64,000 nucleotides of DNA from Gammaproteobacteria bacterium (GTDB taxonomy: Bacteria; Pseudomonadota; Gammaproteobacteria; Thiohalomonadales; Thiohalomonadaceae), in contig QKED01000011.1 in the NCBI GenBank assembly GCA_003252455.1, forward strand, positions 62,001-126,000, written 5' to 3'. Positions within the stretch are counted from its first letter, which is position 1; the number at the start of each line of letters is the position of its first letter. Position numbers and translations under genes: made by a program. The notes beneath the pieces were generated by a model. The model had not been told where the DNA came from and ran no database searches. It was given only the letters and a program-made list of their open reading frames with translations. This document shows positions 1 through 15,000 of the stretch, one piece after another.

Positions 1-3000
1 TCGCGTTGTCCGCGGTGATGCCGTTCGGCGCGGTGATGGTCACGTCCCCTTGGTCCGACGCGATGACACCGGCGTTGACCACCGAGCTGGTGCCGTCCTC
101 CGAGACGGCGTCCAGGGTGATGTCGCCGTGGGCGTCCACATCGACCCGGTCGCTGCCGCTTAGGGTGAGGTCGACCGTCGCGCCGTAGGAGGTGATGTGG
201 GTGCTTTGGGCGGTGTGCAGGATCGCGGCGTCGTCGCCGAGCACCGAGCCAATGGAGCGGATGGTGATGCTCGCCGCGTCGGGCGCCTGCACCTCACCGA
301 GCAGACGCACCGTGCCGTACGAGTCGATGTCGATCTCTGGTGTGCTGTCCCCGGCGAGGAACTCGATGGCGATGGGGTAGTCGGCCCTCAGGGTGTGGGT
401 GTAGAAGTCCTTCTGCCCCTCCACCAGGGTGGTCAGGGTGTGGAAGGTCTTCTTGCGTAGCCAGCCGCCGCCGCTGGTCCAGTTGCGCACCGTGGTGTCG
501 CTGTTCAGATAGTCGCTGTCGAACTGGTCCGCGTCGCTGTCCTGGAAGCTGCTGTCGCCGATGCCACCCGCCTGCCAGAGGGAGGTGTCCTTGTAGTTCT
601 GCTCCGAGAGCAGGCCCTGACTGCCGCTGTTGCCGATGAAGGTGTAGATGCGGTTGGTCTCACCCTGGGAGCTGTCACTGCCGACGTAGCGCACCTGGGT
701 GGTGTTGGGGATCAGGTCGATACTCGTATCGTCCATGCGCTCGTAGTAGATGGTGTAGGCCTGATTGTCCGCATAGCTCGGGGTCAGCACATCGGTGCTG
801 TAGACCACCACGTCGATGGTCAGGGACTCCGACTCCAGCAGCGGCGCCTTGTCGGTGTACTCCTTGGTCTGCCAGTCGTAGTTGCTATCCTCGACCAGCG
901 CGTCCCAGTCGAAGCCGAACAGGTTGAAGCTCTTCTTCTCGAACTTGGTCACCGTGGTCTGGGTGAACTCTTGGCCCTCGACCCAGACGTAGTGCAGGCC
1001 GGAGCGTGGGTCGAAGGTGATCTCGGCGTCGCGGGCAAACACCTCGGCACTGTTTGCGCTGTAGACCATCTGCGCCGGGTTGACCCCGTCGGAGGCGGTG
1101 AAGACCCCGGTATAGGGGGTGTGGGTCACCGTGCTGCCGTCGCCGGTCAGGGTGTAGACATCCTTGGTGTCGCGGCTGGTGTCGTAGATGGTGATGCTGC
1201 CGACGCGGTCGGTGGTGAGATCGACCTTGTTCAGGATCAGGTCGTAGGCCGAGAGATTCTCGATCTTCAGGCTGGTGTAGCCGTTGGCCACCTTCAGGCG
1301 CCCGTTGCCGGTGCTGAGGATCTGCCCGGCGATGACGATCTCGCCCCCCTTGGGCACCAGGTCGTCGAGCACGATGGCCCCCTTGGCGGCGTCGAAGTAG
1401 CCCGCCAGCGGCACGGCGATGTCGCTGGCGTCGTCGGCGGCGTCGAAGCGGATGCCGGAGAGCGGGTTGCCGTCGTCGTCGGTCAGGCTGACGTTCTGGT
1501 TGCCGGGGCTGAAGTCCGCGGCCACGTAGAGCTGGAGCTTGTCCACGCCGCTCTGCACCAGGCCGTCGATATTCAGGTACTGGGCGGTGATGCCGATGCG
1601 CCCGAGCGCCAGGATCATCGACTCGTCGCGCTCGATGGCCGCCGTGAGGTCCTGGCCAGCGATGTTCGCGGCGTTGGCGTAGGCGAGGTACTGGGTGTCA
1701 CCGGCGTCGTTGTAGACCGCCGCGCGGGTCAGGTTGTAGTCGATGTACTGGCGTGGGTCCTGGTTGGTGTGGAACCAGGTGTCGGAGCTGAGGGTGAAGT
1801 TGCGCGCGGCGAAGATGTTGACGTTCTCGGCGCGGGTGGTGCCGGTGACGTTGACGCTGGCGTCGAGGTTGGTGATGGTCAGGTCGCCGTTCTCGTTGAT
1901 CACGCTGCCGGTGATGTAGAGGTCTTGCGGCATGGCGAAGATCGCGTCCACCGCATCGGCGTCGATGCCGCTCAGGTCGTAGACCGACTCCGGGTAGCCG
2001 TCCTGCAGGATGGTGATCGCCTTGCTCGCACCCTCCGCCGGGTCGCTGGTCTGCTTGGTGTCGTTGACGTAGACGTTGCCGGGGGTGAAGGTGGTCAGCA
2101 CACCGTTGACCGGGCGCACGTTGGTGCTGTCGCGGATGATCGCGTCGGCCACCGACATCATGAACGGCGTGCGGTTGGTGATCTCGATGTTGGCCCCGGC
2201 ACGCGCGGTGAGGGTACCGCCGGTGATGAGGTCGTCGAAGCGGTCGTTGCTGCCGCTCGCCTGGATGAAGATCGAGCCGGGGGCGGAGTAGACGTTGGGC
2301 AGGTTGAGGAAGAGCTGGTCGACCTCCTGCCGGATCACCAGGTTGCCGCTGGCGTCGTAGAGCAGGCCGCCGCCGGTGTCGGTCTCGGCCAGTCCGAGGT
2401 CGATGATGGTCGCCTCCAGCAGCTCCAACTGGGTCTGATAGCGGGTCAGGGCGTCGGCGTCCAGCGAGTGGCTCTGCATCCAGTCGAGGATGGTCTGGCG
2501 CTGCTCGATGAGCATGTTGCCGACATTGACGTAGGAGAGGGTCGGGGCGTCGAGTGCCTCGGGGCGGATGACGTAGAACTTGTCGGCCAGGTTGCCCTTC
2601 AGCGCCTCGGTGACGTCGCTGTCGTAGAGCCCGCTCTCCAGGGCGTCGATCGCGCTCTGGCTGAGGACGCCCAGGTCCTGCCACCGGCTGCTGTCGTCGA
2701 ACGCCTCGCTGCTCAGTACGAGCTGATCGGAGCTATCCCCGGTGGTCGGCAGGTATTGGTAGTAGTGGCCCTCGCTACCGGAGGCCCCGACGATGCCGCC
2801 GAGGCCGTCGCTCACCACCCGGATCACCGTGCCGGTGCTCACACCGAAGCCGATCTGCTCCAGGTCGAGGGTGCTGTAGACGTAGCGCTGGCCCGAATCG
2901 AGGCCGAGCGCGGTCAGCTCTGCGTCGCTGAGCAGTGCGCCGACCCCGGCCTCGCTGCTGCTGGAGGCGAGGCGTTGGGCGACCGTGGTGGTGTCGTTAC

Positions 3001-6000
3001 CGGTGAGGTCGTAGACATCGGTGCCGCTCAGGGAGATCGGCAGCACGTGCAGCAGGGCCTTGTTGTTGACCCCGGCGACGATCGAGGCGCTGGCGTCGAT
3101 CTCCACATCGTTGTGCTTGGTGACGCTGCCGCCGTCGAGCGCCGGGGCGCCGTAGGGGAGCATCGACAGCGAGATCACCAGGCCGTCGGTCTCGGCACGC
3201 TGATCGCCCTCGTGGGCGCGCAGATTGACATCCTCCAGCGCCTCGATGGCGGAGCTGCCGTTGATATCGATGCTGTTCTTTTCGGTGATGTGCATCGTCG
3301 GCACCGGCACACTGATGTTCGGCCACTGCGAGGCGGCCATGATGTTGGCCTCGGAGTAGCCGTAGAGCAGGTCGACCTCGCCGTTGGAATCGAGACCCGC
3401 GTAGAGGTTGACGTCCGCGCCCTTGAGCGTGGCGTCGTCCAGTTTCACGCGGTTGACCGCGTTGACCGAGCCCAGCGCATCGGCGTTGGCGACGCCGGTC
3501 ACATAGGTGGCGGCGAGCAGACTGGAGCTGGCGTTGGCCTGCCCCAGGGAGCGGGTAGTGAGGCCGATATCCCCCGATTTGTTGATCAGGGTCGAGCCGT
3601 CGAGATAGATCTCGCTCAGGGTGTCGGTGGCCACATCCGAGACCGCCACGCTCACGCCCATGCCGGAGACGCTCTCGACCTGCACGCGGTCGGCGGCGAA
3701 GACGTCGGTCAGCGCCTCGACGTTGAAGTAGCCCGGATTGTCGCTGTCACCGTTGACCGTGAGCACGGAGCCCGAGCCGATGGTGACGGTGGCCTGGAAG
3801 GGGTTACTCTCGGTGCCGATGTCGGTGATGCTCGATAGGGCGGTGACGTTGCCGAGGCTGGCGGAACCGGCGTGCAGGTTGGCGCGGGAGAACTCGGTAT
3901 CTTCCGTGCCGAACTTGTTCTTCTCCAGCTGGTTGAGCGCCTTGATGCTGATGCTGTCGGCGTTGACCGTGCTGCCTGTGCCGATGGCCACGTTGGCCTG
4001 CGAGGTGACCTGGTTGAGCGCACCCGCGCCGGTGCCGGTGGCCAGGGCGATGGAGTAGGCGTCCGAGGCCGCGTCGACCTCCTGGTTGTGGATCGAGCGC
4101 AGGGTCAGGGCCGCGACGTTGACCACCACCGAGTCGCCGATCTGCGCCAGGGTCGAGAGGTCGCTCTTCACCGTGCTCTGGGCACCGGCCACGCCGACCC
4201 AGTAGGAGGCGCTGGCGGCGATGCTCTCGCTCACCAGGTCGTCCGTGGCGCGCGCCGCGATGGTCAGGTAACCGGCGGTCACCGTCGAGCCGCTGTCGAG
4301 GGTGGCGACCACCTCATCGGTGTCGTTGCCGCGACCCACCTCCAGGTCGGTGACCATCGCCCCCACGCCGACGCCACCGAAGGCGCCACCGAAGCCCTTG
4401 CCCCGGGCGTAGTTGTCGCCCTGGGCGCTGACGCTCACGCTGCCGACGGCGGTGAGGTCGGCATCCGTGGCGTAGGCGGTGGTCTGGGTCTGGATCAGGC
4501 CGGTCGATTCGTTGCCCGCGCCCGCCACCAGCGCGGCGGAGACGGCGGCGGAGAAGGTCTTGGCCAGGCTCGCGGCGGAGGTCGCCTCGATATCGATGTC
4601 GCGACCCGCGTCGAGGTTGGCGCGTTTGACCCCGGCGCGGATCTCCGACTTGGCGCGGCTCTCGACGATCGCCACGCCGATCGCGCCACCGATGCTGAAG
4701 CTCGCCGCCACGGCGGTGGCGTCGGCCTCGATGGTGACCGCCTCGTTGGCCTGCACGCGGATGTCCTCGTCCGCCAATAGCTGCAAGATATAGTTCGTGC
4801 CCGCTTGGGTGACGCCAGCCTCGACGCGGTTGTCCACCGTGCTGTAGATGCCGACACCGCCGCCCGAGGCGCCTGCGATGCCACCGGAGAGGGCCACCGC
4901 CTGGGCGCTGATGCCGGTGATCTCGGCGTGGCTCATGTCGGCCACGACCTGGATGTCGCCGCCAGCGGTGATGTTCTTGTTCGCGCTGGTGCCGCCGCTG
5001 ATCGTCGCCACCACCTCGTTCTCGATCCGGTTGTCCACGTTGGAGGCGGCGACGGCGATGCCGAAGCCCGCCGGGGCCAGGGCCGCGGAGACCGCGACAC
5101 CGACCGCCTGGGCCTTGGTCACGCGGCTGTCGCCGCTGGCCTGCACCTGGATGTCGCCGTCGGCGCTGACATCGCTCTCGTCGATGTAGGCGCGCACGTC
5201 GGAGGCGATGACGTTGGTCGAGCCGACACCGGCACCTGCGGCGGTGACGGAGACGCCCGAGCTGCCGCCGACCGCGATGGCACCAGCGAAGGCCACCACC
5301 GCCATGCGGTCGCGCACCGCAGCGTCGAGCGTCACATCCCCGGCGGAATCGACGACGGCGCCGCCATCGATGTAGGCCCAGACCCGATTGTGGTTATGCT
5401 CCTGGTCGACAGCGATCTGGTGCCAGTCGCTGCCGCTGAAGTTGATGGTGTCGAAGTCGGGGTTGACCTTGATATCCGTGGTGAGGGTCGGCTTGTACGC
5501 GTAGATGGTGCCGTCGGCCAGCCTGACGCGCTGGCCGTAGGTCAGCGTATCGGGGGTGTCGTCGTAGCGGTAGTCGAAGCGCTCGCCGATGTAGTTCTCG
5601 GCCACCGTCGCGCCCAGCGCACCACCGCCGCCACCGGCGCTGGCGCCGATGCCGACCGAGCCGCTGATCGAGCCGGTCAGGGCGTCGATGGCGGCGCTGC
5701 TCGCCGCCGTGACCGTCACGTCCTGGCTGAAGGGGGTGGTGACCCGCTCGAAGCTGCTGTTGCTGGCGTAGTGGATGGTGCTGTCCGACAGGCTCAGGTC
5801 CGCACTCAAGACCTGGGTGTCGCCCACGTAGCGGTAGAGGCTGCCGTCCGCGAGTTGGACCCGGGCGCCAAAGCTGAGCGTCGTGCCCGCGCTCAGGCTA
5901 TCGCCCTCGGCGTAGTCCGCCGTCAGATCCCCGATGGCGGTGGTCTCGACGTAGGCGTCGCGGATGTAGCTCTCTACGTCGTTGCCGATGAAGTTGTAGG

Positions 6001-9000
6001 AACCGGCGCCCGCGCCGCTAATGGCGATACCCACATCCTTGCCACCGGCAAAGGCGATGGAGGCGGCGATGGAGTGGGAGGTGATGCCGGAGGTCTCCTG
6101 GGCCGAGAGGGTGATTGCCCCCTCTTCGGCGATCACCTCGGAGCCGTCGATGTAGGCCTTGACGAGGTTGTGGATGGTGTTGGTGGATTCGGTGGCGGCG
6201 ATGGTCAGCGCGCCGCTCGATTCGGTGCCTGCGGCCACCGAGACGGTGACGCCGATGGCATCCGCGAGGATGGTCATCTGGTCGACGGCGGTGAGGCTGA
6301 TCGAGCCGAGGGTGGTGATCCCGGGGGCGATAGCGTTGGCCGGATTGGTCGCGCCCTCGCTGTTGCTGATGTAGGCCTTGACCTGGTTCTTGATGGTGTT
6401 GGTGGAGCCCGCACCGGCACCGGAGATGGCGACGGCGAAGGCGTCACCGGCGGCCACCGAGGCGGAGCCGCCCATGGCCAGGGCGTCGATGGCGTTCTTC
6501 AGGGTGAGCAGTTTGTGCTCGCTATCGGCCCCCGTGGTGTCGATGTCGATGGCATCCCCCGCCACCGCGTCGCTGGCGCTCGCCGCCAGCTTGAGGGTGT
6601 TGCCGTCCACCTTGATCACGTAGTAGGCCATACCCTCTTCGAGGCCCTGGATGTTGTTACCTGAGCCACTCTGGTAGACCACCCGCGTGCCGGTGTCGAA
6701 GCCGTGATTGTTCAGCGTGATGGTGTCGGCGCTGCTGCTGGTGGCGGACTTGGTGAAGCCCTTGGTCTGGTCGGTCTTGGAGCGCGACTCTGCGTGCAGG
6801 TCGAGGTCGCCCTGGATATCGACCGTGGCGGAGTCGATGAAGGCGAGGGTCTTGTTGCCGATCTCGTTCACCGCGATACCGAGGCCGACGCTGGCGGCGA
6901 CGTTGGCGCCAGCGGTGGAGCCGGGCAGCGAGGCGGCGATGCTGATGGCGATGCCACCGGCATCGGCGCTGATGCCGGTGTGGTCTTGCGCCTCGATCAC
7001 CAGATCGCCCGCGCCGCTGTTGCGCACCTTGGCGCCGTTCTGCAGATAGGCCTCGGTGTCGATATCGATCTTGTTGTAGCTGGCCGCCCCGGCGCCGGAG
7101 AAGGCGGCGTTGATCAGGCTGACACCTCCTCCGGCGTTGGCCGCCAGGGAGCCGGAGCCGCCCATGGCGAGCGCCTCGATGCTGGCGCTGGAGGTGGCGC
7201 TGACCAGGATCTCGCCCGCGGCGACCACGTCCGAGCTGTCGATATAGGCCTTGATCGCCTGGCCGTCGTTCTTGCCGATCTCGTTGTAGGAGGCCGATGC
7301 GCCCACCGCGACGCCGACGTTGCCGCCGAAGCCGGCCCCCATGGAACCGGCCAGGGAGACGGCGAAGCCGCCGCTGTCGGCGCGGATGGTGCTGGTGTCG
7401 CTCGCCGCGACGGTGAGCGTGCCGGTGGTCGCGGTGACCCCCTTGCCGTCGCTCGCCAGGGAGCCGTTGATATAGGCAAGCACCTGGTTGTCGATGGTGT
7501 TGGTGGCGCCCGAGCCCGCCCCGGCGAAGCCGATGTTGAGGGCCGACTGACTGGTGCCGGAGGCGGCGAGGGCGACGCCGAAGGCGAGGGCGTCGATCCG
7601 ATACGCCTGGTCCGAGTTCTCCTTCTTCTTCGACTCGGCCTGGACCCGCACATCGCCGTCGGCGCTGACCAGCGAGCCGGTGCCGTTGTCCTCGCCGATG
7701 AAGGCGGTGACGTTATTCGCGATCCGGTTCTCGGCGACCGCGACACCGAGCGAGCCGGAGGTCGCGTTGCCCGAGCCTTGGGTGAAGGCGATCGAGATGC
7801 CGACGCCGCCGGCATCGGTCCAGATCTCGGAGCTGTCGCTCGCCAGGACGCGCACATCGCCGCCCGAACCGGCCGTGGTGGTGACGCTCGCGTCGTTCTT
7901 GATGCTCGCCTCGACATCGATATCGATGTCGTTGTAGGAGCCGGCGCCGCCCCCGGCGAGCGACAGCGTGAAGCCTGCACTGCCGGTCGAGCCGGAGCCG
8001 GAGCCCGCGGCGCCGATCGACAGGGATTCGATCTCCGCCGAGGAGATCGCCTCGACCTCGACCTCGCCCCCGGCGTCGACGGTCGAGTCGGCGATGTAGG
8101 AGTCAATGGTATGGCCGCGACCCTTGCCGATCTGATTGATCGCCAGCGAGGCGCCGATCGCACCGGCCCCGGTGCCGCCGGAGCCGGTGGAGCCGGAGAT
8201 CGCCAGTGCATAGCCGCCCGCATCGGCGCGGATCTCGGACTCGTCGACCGCTGTCACGCGCACATCGCCGCCGACCTCGACCACGTCGGTGCCGAGGATG
8301 TAGGCCTCGATGTCGTTGTCGATCTCGTTGTAGGCGACCGCACCGCCCCCGGCGAAGGTGCCGGTGAGGCCGGAGCCTGGGGTCCCGGCGCCGGAGGCGG
8401 CGATGCCGAGGGCCAGCGCATCGACCTTCTTGGTCAGGGCATTCAATCGGTGATTGGTCCCGGCACTGCCCTTGTCGAGGGAGAGGATGGCGTTGTCCTG
8501 CGCCAACTGGAGCGTGTCGTTGTCGAGCCGAATGACCGTGTAGCTCTGGCCATCGACCAGCTCGCCGAGCTCCTCGCCCGTGGCCCCGAGGTTGTGATAG
8601 ACCACGCGGTCGCCGGTCTTCAGACCGTGGTTGCTCCAGGTGATCGTGTTGCTCGTGTCGTCCACCGCCGAGGTGGTGAACGCCTGTTGGGTAGCCTGTT
8701 TGCCCACCGACGAGGCGGAGACGTTGAGGTCGCCAGCGGCATCGATGCGGGCCGCGCCGTCGATGAAGGCCTTGGTGTCCAGCACTATGGTGTTGTCGAC
8801 GTTCGCGACCCCGACCGAGGCCCCGCCCGCGACACCGGAGCCGCCGAGATTGGCGGCGATGGCCACCGCGACGCCACCGGCATCGCCGAGGATGCGCGAG
8901 GCGTCGAGGGCGACGACGCTGATATCGCCACCCTGGGCCGTCACCTCGACGTCGTCGCGGATCAGCGCGTCGATGCCCTGGTCGATGGTGTTGTAGGCAC

Positions 9001-12000
9001 CGGCCCCGGCACCGGAGAGGGCGCCGCTCACCCCCGCCTCGCTGTTCCCGGCCCCGGAGAAGGAGCCACCCATGGCCAGGGCGTCGATCTCGGCCTCGCC
9101 GACCGCCTGAATCAGCACCGCGTCCGCCGCGGTCAGATTGCTGCGGTTGCCGGTCACCCAGGCGCGCGCCCAGTGGCCACCGTTGGAGAGACCGATCTCG
9201 TTGGTCGCGATGGAGAGACCGATCGACAGATTGCCCTTGCCCGACAATCCTGCGGCGAAACCACCCGCATCGGCATAGATGTAGGTGTTGTTGTGCGCCA
9301 GGACCTCGATATCGCCAGAGCTGTGGGTGGTCAGCACGCTGTCGTCGACGACCGCCGAGACCCGGGCGTCGACCCCGTTGTGCACCCCCGCCCCGGCGGC
9401 GGTGATCGACAGCCCGTTGCCCGCCGCGCCGGAGGCCGCCGCGCCGATGGCGACCGCATTGATCACCGCCTCTTCGCGGGCCTGGACGCGGATAGCGTTG
9501 TCGCTGGTGGTCAGGGTCATCCCCTCGACCTCGGCCTTGACCTCGTTGTTGATGTGGTTGACCGCGTTGGCCGCACCGACCGCGCCGGAGCCGCTCCCGC
9601 CGGTGGTGAGGGTCAGGCTCAGCGCACCGGCGCCGGAGTCGACCAGGATCACCGAGAGATCTTCGGCCAACACCTCGATCACCCCGTCGCTGCTGGTCAC
9701 CGAGTAGTCGTCGCCATCGTTGTGGTTGCCGTCCGAGTCGACGACGCGCGCCTTGATCACGTTGTCGATGTAGTTGTAGGAGCCCGCCCCGGCACCGGTG
9801 CCGGAGAGGCCGCCCTGACCGGACCAGGAGCCGGAACCGGCGATGCCGATGGCGAAGGCCTTGATCCCCGAGTACTCCAGGGCCTCGACGCGAATGTCGT
9901 CCTTGCCGTCGAGGTTCGAGTCCTCGACCAGGGCGTTGACCGTGCTGTCGATGTCGTTGATCGACAGGGCGATGCCGACGCTGCCGCTGTTGCCGCCACC
10001 TAGGGTGAAGGCGACCGAGACCCCGCCCGCGTCGCCGATGATCTCGGCGGCGTCCACCGCGCTCACGGTGATGCCTTGGGCGTCGTTGAGCCGGTCGACC
10101 ACATCGGAGTCGGTGATGGTCGCGTTCATCGTCGTGGTGATGCTGTTGCCCACCCCGGCCCCGGCGCCGCTCCCCTGCCAGCCGGTGCCCTGGCCACCGG
10201 CCGAGCCCGAAACCGCGCCGCCGAGCGCCAGGGCATCGATCTGCTTGTGCCCCTCCTCGTTCTTGAACACTGGGTCGAGCGCGCCGTTCAGCCCGCGGGT
10301 GTCGGTCGTCTGGTGGTCGAAGAGGCCGTTGCCATTGGCGTCGTCGAAGGTGAAGGCGTGGACCGCCAGCGCATCGGCCTCGACCCGGCTGTTGTCGATA
10401 CGTGCGGTCACCTCGGAGTCGATGATGTTCTCCGCCGCCGAGGCGTTGACCGAGAGGTTCTTGCTGTCACCCAGGGCGATGGCCAGCGAGAAGCCGCCCG
10501 CGTCGGCGGTGATCGCGGGCACCTCTTGCGCCACGACGCTGAGCACACCGCCCGCCACCACCTGACCCAGGGTGATGCCGCTCTGTGCATCGAGTAGGCC
10601 TGCGCCGAGCACGGCCTTGCTGTTGTCGATGTAGGCGCGGGTCTCGCTCCCGTCGAGGATGTAGTTGCCCGAGCCGGAGCCCGAGAAGCTGCCGTTGAAG
10701 CCGGACTGAGAGGCGGCGGAACCGCTGATGGCGCCGCCGAGGGTGAAGGAGCCGATCACCGGCGTGGAGTGCGCCTCGACCAGGATATCGCCGTCGGCAT
10801 AGGCCGAGCTGGTATCCATCCCGGCCACCACGCTGTTGGTGATCTGGTTGAAGGCCATCGACACACCGACCGAGAGCGAACCCTGTGAGGTCGAAGAGGG
10901 GAGGCGTAGCGCCAGGGCGACGCCGCCTGCGTCGGAGTCGATCTCCGACTCGTCCTTGGCCTTGAGGGTGATGGCACCCGCACTCGCGTGCAGGGTGCTG
11001 TTCAGGGCCTCGGCGGAGACGCTGTTGCTGATGTAGTTGGAGGCGATGGCGCCCGCCGCGGCGAAGGTGAGCTTGTCGCCGAGCTGGTCCTCGGGTTTGA
11101 CCGAGCTGCCCTGATAGTTGGCGGCACCGGCACCGCCGAAGGCGATGTTGAAGAGGAATGGCGAGGAGAGGGCTTCGAGCAGGATAGCCCCACTGCTGTT
11201 CGAGCCGCTGGCGGGTGTTGCGTCGATCAGCGAGTCGTCCACCGAGACCTCGACCCGGTTGGTGATGCGGTTGATCGCGATGCCTGCGCCCACCGCGTCC
11301 ACCTTGGCCACCGCCAGGCCACCGGCGATGGTGGTGATGTTCGACTGGTCGGTGGCCTTCACCTGGACCAGTGGGTCGTCGCTGCTCAGGCGCTGGTTGT
11401 AGTCGTCGACCAGGATGGTCGAGTCGAGGAGCTCCGCCTTGACCGTACCGTCGATGTCGTTGACCGCGACCGACCCAGCGATCGAGACCTTGACCGAGCC
11501 CGCCCCGCCAAGGGCGAGGTCGACGATGTGCGGCGAGGCGTAGGCGTCGACCTTGAGCGCATCGGCGATGAGTTGCGAGCCCGAGACGAAGGCCTTGACG
11601 CTCTGCTCGTGGGCGGCGGTGCCGATCAGGTTCCAGGCGACCGCCGCGCCGAGGGCGAATTTGGAGCCGCTCTGCCCCGCCGCGATGCCGAAACCACCGG
11701 CGACCACGGTGAGGTCAGGGTCGTCGCTGGCACTGAGCGAGATACGCCCGTTCGAGGTGGTGCCGGGGTCGCTGATGTCGGCGTTGGAGAAGTTTTTGGA
11801 GTCGCTGATCGAGGCCTCGGTCTGGTTGCCGAGCAGGTTGACCGAGAGGGTCCCGGCCACGGCGACCGGGCTGATGCCGAGGGAGACGGTGACCGCGACG
11901 ATGTCGTCGTTGGTGCTCGCGTCGAGGGTCAGGTCGCCCTGGTGGACCACGCTCGAATCAGTGATGGTCGCCTTGGTGGTGGCATACAGCTGGTTGATCG

Positions 12001-15000
12001 CCACCGAGGCGCCCCAGCCGCTACTGCCGCCGAAGGTGACCGCACCACCGATGGCGTTGACCTTGGACTCGTCGTGGGCGGTGAGGGTGACCGCCCCGGC
12101 GCTGACGAGGCTGTTGTCGATCGCCGCCGTGGTCACGTTGTTGAGTCGGTTGACGGCGAACGAACCGACGATACTGACGCCACTCTTGTTGTTGTTGATC
12201 ACGCCGCCCGCGGCCACCGCCGTCTGCGCACCGCGCCGTGGGAACTCGGAGAAGAGCGTGAGGTCGCCGGTATCCAGTTGCGACTCCTGGATGAAGGTGC
12301 GCGAGGTGGAGTCGAAGTTGTTGACGCTGACCGCGCCGACCAGACCGTGCGCCTTGCTCGACTTGCCCGCGCGCAGGTGTGCGGCGGCACCGGTCGCGGC
12401 CACCACGGCGGTCACCGTGTGGGTCTCGATGGTGAGGGTGTGGTCGCCGTTGTCGATCTCGGCGTTGTCGATATAGGCGCGCACATCGTCGCTGCCGAAG
12501 TTGGCCGCTGCGGCGCCCGCCGCGCCATAGGCGGTGCCGCCTTTCGCCTCACCCTCGACGTTCGAGTAGGAGTTTGCGACCCCGGAGCACCAGGTACCGA
12601 AGGAGGACATCGCCTGCTTGAAGGCCCCCTGCTTTTGCTGGCCCTGCGCCGCGTCGTCTTTCTTCTGCGCGGCCTTGTCGCCGCTGGCGACGGAGGTACC
12701 GGCGATGGCGAAGCTGCCGATGAAGCCCTTCGACTGGGCATCGAGGTCGATGGCGCCCGCATCGTTGATCGTCACCCGGCCATAGTCGCTCGGCACATCC
12801 TCGTTGGCATCCTCCAGGGCCTTGACGTCGTCCTCCTCCAGGTAGCCGATGTAGGCGCGGGTGTTGCGTTCGACGTTGGTCAGGGCGATGGAGATGCCGA
12901 CCGCCTTGGTCGCGGCGATCTGCACCGCGCCGGTGAGGTTGACGAAGGTGACGTCACTGTCGGCATGCACGTTCAGCGGACCACCGCTGATGATCGAGCC
13001 GGAGCGGATCGCCGCCTCGGTATCGGAGTAGAAGCCCAGGAAGCTGAAGCTGCCGCTGAAGCCCCAGCCGCCGGAACGGCCACCGGACTGCACCATGGCG
13101 ATATTGGTCGCGCGCTCACTGGCCGTGACCGTGAGCCCACCCTCGGGCCCGACATAGACGGTCGAGTTCTGCACAAGCGCCCGGGAGGTGTTGTCGTAGA
13201 CCTGGACCAGCACGGTGCCGCCGACCCCGCCCTTACCGGCGCGGTTGGCCAGGGCGGTGAATAGCTCGGAGCTGTCCTTCTTCTCCACTGCCTTCTTCAG
13301 GCCGATGAGGTTGAGGTCCCAGCCGATGGTGCCGTCGAGCGAGAGGGTCAGGTCCTCGATGCTCGATGTGACACTGAGCTTTTGCTCGTCGTTACGGAAG
13401 AGGTCGTCGAGGGCGTCCTTCTGGTTGATGAACGCGCCATCGACCGAGGCGATGGCCGAGGAGGTCTTGGTGGTGACGACGAAGGCGAGCGCGGTTGAGT
13501 AGCCGACGCTCGGCTTGTTCTTGGCCTTGGTCGCGCCATAGGTGTGGAACAGGTCGCCGACGATGCCGAGCTTGCCGTCGAGTAGGCTGGCGATCTCCTT
13601 GATCAGACCATTCTTGGCCCAGTCGCCGTAGAAGGGGATGAACTGGAGCGGTTCGACCAGCAGCGGGTAGAGGATCTCGGCGTTGACCTTGATGGTCCCC
13701 TTGGCATCGATCTGGGCACCGGGCTCGACCTTGGCATTCACCTCGTTGTCGTAGACCCCGACGACGAAGGTCAACGAGGCCTTCTTCTCACCACCATCGG
13801 CGTAGGCCGCCGACTCACCGAACACCTGGGCCTTCTCGGTCAGGCTGGCGTCGACCGTGACCTCGGCGCCCGATTCGATCTCGGCGCTGCCCTGCACCAG
13901 CGCATCGACGTTGTGCACCACCACATTGGTGACCACCGCCGCGCCGATGGTGAGCTTGTTGTTGCCGTGCTTCTGGTTGACGCCGTTCGTGCCGGTCTGG
14001 TTGGTCTTGCCATCGAGGCTCAGCACCGCCAGGGAGTTACCGGCGAACCAGGTCTCGGGCTTGGTCAGCAGGTCCTTGATCTTCAGCTCACTGGCCACCG
14101 CGCCCTTGGTCTTGGCGCGGTCGGTGGAGGTGAGTTCGGCGATGATATTGACCCCGGCGCCACGCAGGCGCTCGAAGCTGTGGTCGTTGCCCACGGCCAC
14201 GGAACCGTCGAGTTGGATATCGGCGGCGATGGCGTCGTTGTAGGTCTCGGCCAGGCGGAAGTGGTGGTCGTCGATCACTACGGCGTAGTAGGTCTGCCCG
14301 GCGGCGAGCCCACCGATCGCCTGGTCCGAGGCGATCGAGGTGGAGTAGCTGAAGTTGTGCGCGCTGCCCTCCCCAGAGCTGGTCAGGGTGATGGCGCTGC
14401 CGACGCGCGCCTCGCCCTCGCTGGCCGCCAGCTTGATTTGGTTGCTGTCGACACGGATGACGTAGTAGTCCTCACCGCTGGTGAGGCCGCCGATCTCACT
14501 GCCGCCCTCCTGGGTGTAGGTCAGCGTCATGCCGGTGCTCAGGTCGTGATGGCCGATCCAGAGCGTGCCGGTTTGGGTATCGGCGACCTTGGTGTCCTTG
14601 ACCAACTGGTGGGACTCGCCCGCCACGCCGTAGGCGCTCAGCGTGACGAGGTTGTTCACGTCGTCGATCGAGCCGCTGTAGAGCTGGAAGCTGTTGGCGT
14701 CGATGCGCTTGACCGTGTAGGTCGTCCCCTCGGTCAGCCCGCCGATGCCGGTGACCCCATCCGTATAGGTGTAGGTCACCTGATCGTTGTCGGCGAGACC
14801 GTGATCGACGAAGTAGAAGATCGACGACGCCACATCGATGGCGTTGGCGTAGGCCTGGAACTCGATGCGTGTTGCCAGTTGCAGGGTGTGGCGGGTGGCG
14901 TCGGTGAAGCTCTTGTGCAGCTCGCTCAGGGTGTCGGCGGCCTGCCAGGCGAGGGCGGTGGTGTTGGTCGAGTTGTAGGCCGCTTCGAGCCCGGCAGCGG

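Noticed and set aside
971-10003. Long plus-strand frames (955 and 1099 codons) opposite the LEPR-XLL gene
   Set aside because: They are antisense to the giant gene, have V/A/G/D-biased composition with no domain, and arise from its GC codon bias.
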